NCBI GenBank assembly: GCA_949286405.1
Contig: CASECH010000104.1
Span: 1 to 8,607, forward strand
Origin: an uncultured bacterium
GTDB lineage: Bacteria; Cyanobacteriota; Vampirovibrionia; Gastranaerophilales; Gastranaerophilaceae
DNA length: 8,607 nt
Reading direction: 5' to 3'
The position numbers and the translations under genes are program-made. The notes beneath the pieces were generated by a model, which saw nothing but the letters and a program-made list of their open reading frames with translations, did no database searches and was not told where the DNA came from. Positions 6,970 through 8,607 of the stretch are shown in pieces (within the stretch, counting starts at the first letter, position 1; every line of letters begins with the position of its first letter).

Positions 6970-7914
6970 CAAAAATTAGAGTTTGATACAGTGATATTAG
7001 GTGGTGGTCCTGCAGGACTTTCTGCTGCTATATATGCTAGTAGAGGTGCTATTTCCACAGCACTAATTGATATAAGTATGATGGGAGGTCAACCTTCAAA
7101 CTATTTGGAATTGGAAAATTATCCTGGGTTTCCAATTGTTGGTGGGTATGATTTGATGGAAAAGTTTGAAGAACATGCAGATAAGTTTGGAGTTCAAAAG
7201 TATCCTATGCAAGAAATTGAGCGTATTGATCTTGTCTCAAATCCTAAGATAATTTTAACTAAAGAATTTGAATTTCAAGCAAAATCTGTAATTATTGCAA
7301 CAGGAGCTCAGCCTATGAAACTTAATATTCCAGGAGAAAAGGAATTTGTAGGTAGAGGCGTAAGTTATTGTGCAGTGTGTGATGGCGCTTTTTATAAAGA
7401 TAAAACTGTAGCAGTAATTGGTGGTGGTAATGCTGCTGTAGAAGAAGCAATGTATTTGACAAAATTTGCTAACAAAGTGTACTTAATTCATAGACGTGAC
7501 GAGCTAAGAGCAGACAAAATTGTTCAAGAAAGAGCTTTCAAAAATGATAAAATTGAATTCATTTGGAATTCTGTGGCAAAAGAAATACAAGGCGATGACT
7601 TAGTGCATACTCTTGTATTGGAAAATGTTAAGACTAAAGAATTATCTAATTTGAACATTAATGGTGTATTTCCATATATTGGCATGGTTCCGAATGTTGA
7701 GAATATTTCAGGTCAGGTTGAACAAAATGCTGGAGGATTTATAGTTACAGACGAAGCAATGAAAACTTCTATAGACGGAGTTTTCGCAGTCGGGGATGTT
7801 AGAGTAACACCATTAAGACAGGTTATAACCGCAGCAGCTGATGGGGCTGTTGGAGCTGTATATGCAGTAAAATATCTTGAAGCTTTACAAGATATTCCTC
7901 AGAAAGTATTATAA
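6967..7914 (+). CDS. trxB: Thioredoxin reductase (NADPH, FAD)
   Basis: This cytoplasmic flavoenzyme passes electrons from NADPH through FAD and a redox disulfide to thioredoxin. At 315 residues it is the normal length for the low-molecular-weight type. FAD-binding G-G-G-P-A-G is at 12-17 and G-G-Q-P-S-N-Y at 40-46, followed by the E-N-Y-P-G-F block common in TrxB (50-55). The redox pair is Cys135 and Cys138 in C-A-V-C-D-G; many TrxBs have C-A-T-C-D-G, so the Val is a mild variation. The NADPH domain shows G-G-G-N-A-A-V-E-E-A (152-161) and H-R-R-D-E-L-R-A (175-182), whose arginines favour NADPH over NADH. The C-terminal FAD motif is G-V-F-A-V-G-D-V-R (271-279), then L-R-Q-V-I-T-A-A-A-D-G. No thioredoxin gene lies in the window. 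It overlaps the secreted-protein gene by one base and is followed by a tRNA after 10 nt. Confidence 0.96.
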   Translation: MQKLEFDTVILGGGPAGLSAAIYASRGAISTALIDISMMGGQPSNYLELENYPGFPIVGGYDLMEKFEEHADKFGVQKYPMQEIERIDLVSNPKIILTKEFEFQAKSVIIATGAQPMKLNIPGEKEFVGRGVSYCAVCDGAFYKDKTVAVIGGGNAAVEEAMYLTKFANKVYLIHRRDELRADKIVQERAFKNDKIEFIWNSVAKEIQGDDLVHTLVLENVKTKELSNLNINGVFPYIGMVPNVENISGQVEQNAGGFIVTDEAMKTSIDGVFAVGDVRVTPLRQVITAAADGAVGAVYAVKYLEALQDIPQKVL

Positions 7915-7924
7915 GCTATAAGGT

Positions 7925-7996
7925 AGCGGTATCGTCTAGGGGTCAGGATAGCAGATTCTCATTCTGTTGACACGGGTTCGAATCCCGTTGCCGCCG
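7925..7996 (+). tRNA. tRNA-Glu, anticodon CTC
   Basis: A full cloverleaf can be drawn. Acceptor strands are 7925-7931 and 7989-7995 with discriminator G7996. T8-C9 lead into D-stem GTCT/GGAT (7934-7937/7946-7949). Anticodon stem GCAGA/TCTGT (7951-7955/7963-7967) holds loop TTCTCAT with anticodon CTC at 7958-7960. The variable loop has 4 nt, and T-arm ACGGG/CCCGT (7972-7976/7984-7988) encloses TTCGAAT. The arrangement matches E. coli tRNA-Glu position by position, including the G discriminator. CCA is not encoded. The 1-72 pair is A7925 against C7995, a mismatch, while pairs 2-7 form (one G-T wobble). It decodes GAG; a TTC isoacceptor for GAA is expected elsewhere. With only 10 nt after trxB it may be released from the same transcript. 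Confidence 0.93.
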
Positions 7997-7997
7997 C

Positions 7998-8022
7998 TTG
8001 AAGGTTTTATCAAAATCTTTAA
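7998..8022 (+). other. AT-rich hairpin just after the tRNA
   Basis: TTGAAGGTTTT (7998-8008) pairs with AAAATCTTTAA (8012-8022) over 11 base pairs, two of them G-T, with a 3-nt ATC loop. It begins 2 nt after the tRNA discriminator base. No T-tract follows, so it is not a standard terminator. It could guide 3' trimming of the tRNA precursor or be a chance structure in AT-rich DNA. Confidence 0.35.
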
Positions 8023-8039
8023 AATGGTTTCTTTCTAAT

Positions 8040-8080
8040 AAAAAATCAGATCAGATATATTATACCTGACCTGATTTTTT
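8040..8080 (-). terminator. Hairpin terminator between convergent genes, probably bidirectional
   Basis: Arms 8040-8054 and 8066-8080 pair over 15 positions with one mismatch. The outer six pairs are A on the left and T on the right, so each strand's transcript ends in a U run. The stem continues as 8056-8058/8062-8064 with a 3-nt loop. In the plus transcript two positions are A against C (8050/8070 and 8055/8065). In the minus transcript the same positions become U-G wobbles, giving about 19 continuous pairs. It sits 22 nt beyond the cupin stop codon and 43 nt beyond the tRNA, so it can end both converging transcripts but looks better made for the minus strand. Confidence 0.85.
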
Positions 8081-8102
8081 AATAATTTTATGTGATAAAT
8101 TT

Positions 8103-8408
8103 TTATATTTTAATTAAAAAGAATTTACTGTCTTTTAGTGCAAGAACTTTATGTTCTTTGTCTTTTTTAAACATCAAAATATCACCTTTATCAAGTTTAA
8201 ATTTTTCAGCATCAAAATGCAGTTCAATTTCACCATCCAAAAGATATACTGCTGCATCAGATTCTGATGTATGCGTGTCTATAATTTCATCTTTTTGTAG
8301 ACCTATAATTTTTAAACTACTGTCGTTTTTTTCTAATAATATTTTATGTTCGAACTTTTTGTCTTTAATATTAATTATATCTTTTGCTTTAAGCACGTTA
8401 TAGAACAT
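8103..8408 (-). CDS. Small single-domain cupin protein
   Basis: This 101-residue cytoplasmic protein has no signal peptide or membrane segment and consists essentially of one cupin beta-barrel. Motif 1 reads D-T-H-T-S-E-S-D-A-A-V-Y-L-L-D-G (44-59), and motif 2 reads G-D-I-L-M-F with a later E-H-K-V-L (75-89). Only one histidine is left in motif 1 (His46) and one in motif 2 (His86), with Asp51 in place of the usual glutamate. The H-T-x(3)-D-A-x-x-Y-x-L-D-G wording matches, from memory, a group of short cupins in anaerobes whose substrate is not known. A small-molecule or metal-binding role is possible, but no reaction can be assigned. The start is set by AAGGAGGT 3 nt upstream. The gene stands alone on the minus strand, with its own promoter candidate and a terminator 22 nt after its stop. 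The plus-strand open frame over the same bases is a shadow. Confidence 0.88.
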   Translation of the reverse strand: MFYNVLKAKDIINIKDKKFEHKILLEKNDSSLKIIGLQKDEIIDTHTSESDAAVYLLDGEIELHFDAEKFKLDKGDILMFKKDKEHKVLALKDSKFFLIKI

Positions 8409-8411
8409 ATT

Positions 8412-8419
8412 ACCTCCTT
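8412..8419 (-). promoter_or_regulatory. Strong Shine-Dalgarno for the cupin gene
   Basis: Read on the minus strand this is AAGGAGGT followed by AAT and the ATG at 8408. It is the closest match to the anti-Shine-Dalgarno sequence in the window and fixes the start codon. Confidence 0.85.
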
Positions 8420-8436
8420 CTTTTCATATTAATTTT

Positions 8437-8464
8437 ATATTATTGAATAAGTTATTTCATTCAA
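8437..8464 (-). promoter_or_regulatory. Candidate promoter for the cupin gene
   Basis: On the minus strand TTGAAT (8464-8459) and TAATAT (8442-8437) are spaced by 16 nt; each matches consensus at 4 of 6 positions. Transcription would begin near 8430, leaving a leader of about 20 nt containing the Shine-Dalgarno. The position is right but the region is very AT-rich. Confidence 0.4.
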
Positions 8465-8480
8465 TTTTGTGCTAATTATT

Positions 8481-8510
8481 TTGTTATGTATATTAATTCT
8501 TAAGTATAAT
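8481..8510 (+). promoter_or_regulatory. Promoter-like sequence on the plus strand, target unclear
   Basis: TTGTTA (8481-8486) and a perfect TATAAT (8505-8510) are spaced by 18 nt. A transcript from here would read rightward through the hairpin at 8529-8546 and out of the window, against the inferred minus-strand gene. No plus-strand start codon with a ribosome site is visible before the window ends. It could be chance or an antisense or divergent promoter. Confidence 0.25.
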
Positions 8511-8520
8511 ATCTAAAAGC

Positions 8521-8546
8521 AAAAAAAAGTTGCCATTTGAGGCAAC
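8521..8546 (-). terminator. Intrinsic terminator of an unseen minus-strand gene
   Basis: On the minus strand GTTGCC (8546-8541), a 6-nt loop and GGCAAC (8534-8529) form a perfect stem with three G-C pairs, followed at once by eight U (8528-8521). This is a standard factor-independent terminator for transcription entering from the right. It insulates the cupin promoter downstream of it. Confidence 0.85.
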
Positions 8547-8547
8547 A

Positions 8548-8607
8548 TTAAATAAACACGAGGATATTAAGAGAGAGAGTATAAAAAAACTTCTTTTTTA
8601 ATCTGCT
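8548..8607 (-). other. Possible 3' end of a minus-strand gene entering from the right
   Basis: The terminator at 8521-8546 implies that a minus-strand gene ends close by. Two minus-strand frames are open from the window edge: one stops at TAA 8550-8548 after 19 codons, only one base before the terminator stem, and one stops at TAA 8569-8567 after 12 codons. Neither tail is long enough to recognise, and the region may be only untranslated 3' sequence. It also holds a short GA repeat (8571-8578). Confidence 0.3.

Noticed and set aside
8092..8403. Plus-strand open frame over the cupin gene
   Set aside because: The serine/leucine-rich translation is typical of the complement of a lysine/aspartate-rich gene. 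The minus-strand frame has a recognisable cupin domain and a strong ribosome site.
8571..8579. GA dinucleotide run considered as a phase-variable repeat
   Set aside because: About four units is too short to be clearly unstable, and no gene start or promoter is positioned to be switched by it.

Overview
The window is AT-rich (about one third G+C by eye), uses the standard code, and is densely packed with genes. It looks like a bacterial chromosome segment. The best clue to the source is the partial protein at the left edge, a cysteine-rich type II secretion/type IV pilin-like protein. Its C-terminal wording (a D-x-NG-x(3)-PN-x(2)-G-x-D-x-F segment and a C-x-AW-x-IYNENMDYL-x-C segment) matches, from memory, the large pseudopilin-like families of Gastranaerophilales (Melainabacteria/Vampirovibrionia, the non-photosynthetic relatives of cyanobacteria). 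A glyQ without an adjacent glyS fits that assignment. It is an inference that a 16S or marker-gene search would settle.

Layout, left to right. (1) 2-634: 3' part of the pseudopilin-like gene, cut by the window edge. (2) 796-4840: a tight + strand group of glyQ (glycyl-tRNA synthetase alpha subunit) and two tandem APC/CAT-family amino acid permeases, with gaps of 21 and 4 nt. (3) 4981-7914: a second + strand group behind a promoter-like sequence, with short-form pgi (glucose-6-phosphate isomerase), a secreted protein of unknown function, and trxB (thioredoxin reductase). The secreted protein's stop codon overlaps the trxB start (TAATG). (4) 7925-7996: tRNA-Glu with anticodon CTC, 10 nt after trxB and possibly on the same transcript. 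(5) 8040-8080: a long hairpin terminator between convergent genes, better paired in the minus-strand transcript. (6) 8103-8408, minus strand: a small single-domain cupin protein with a near-perfect Shine-Dalgarno sequence and its own promoter candidate. (7) 8521-8546: a textbook minus-strand terminator, implying a further minus-strand gene that enters from the right and ends within or just beyond the last 60 bases.

Functionally this is mostly housekeeping: amino acid import beside tRNA charging, glycolysis/gluconeogenesis, thiol redox control and a tRNA. I found no phage, IS element, CRISPR array, toxin-antitoxin or defence module, and no obviously new multi-gene system. The points most worth a second look are the translationally coupled secreted-protein/trxB pair, the diverged tandem permeases, the tRNA-Glu(CTC) with an apparent A1xC72 mismatch, and the eight-cysteine pseudopilin-like protein.
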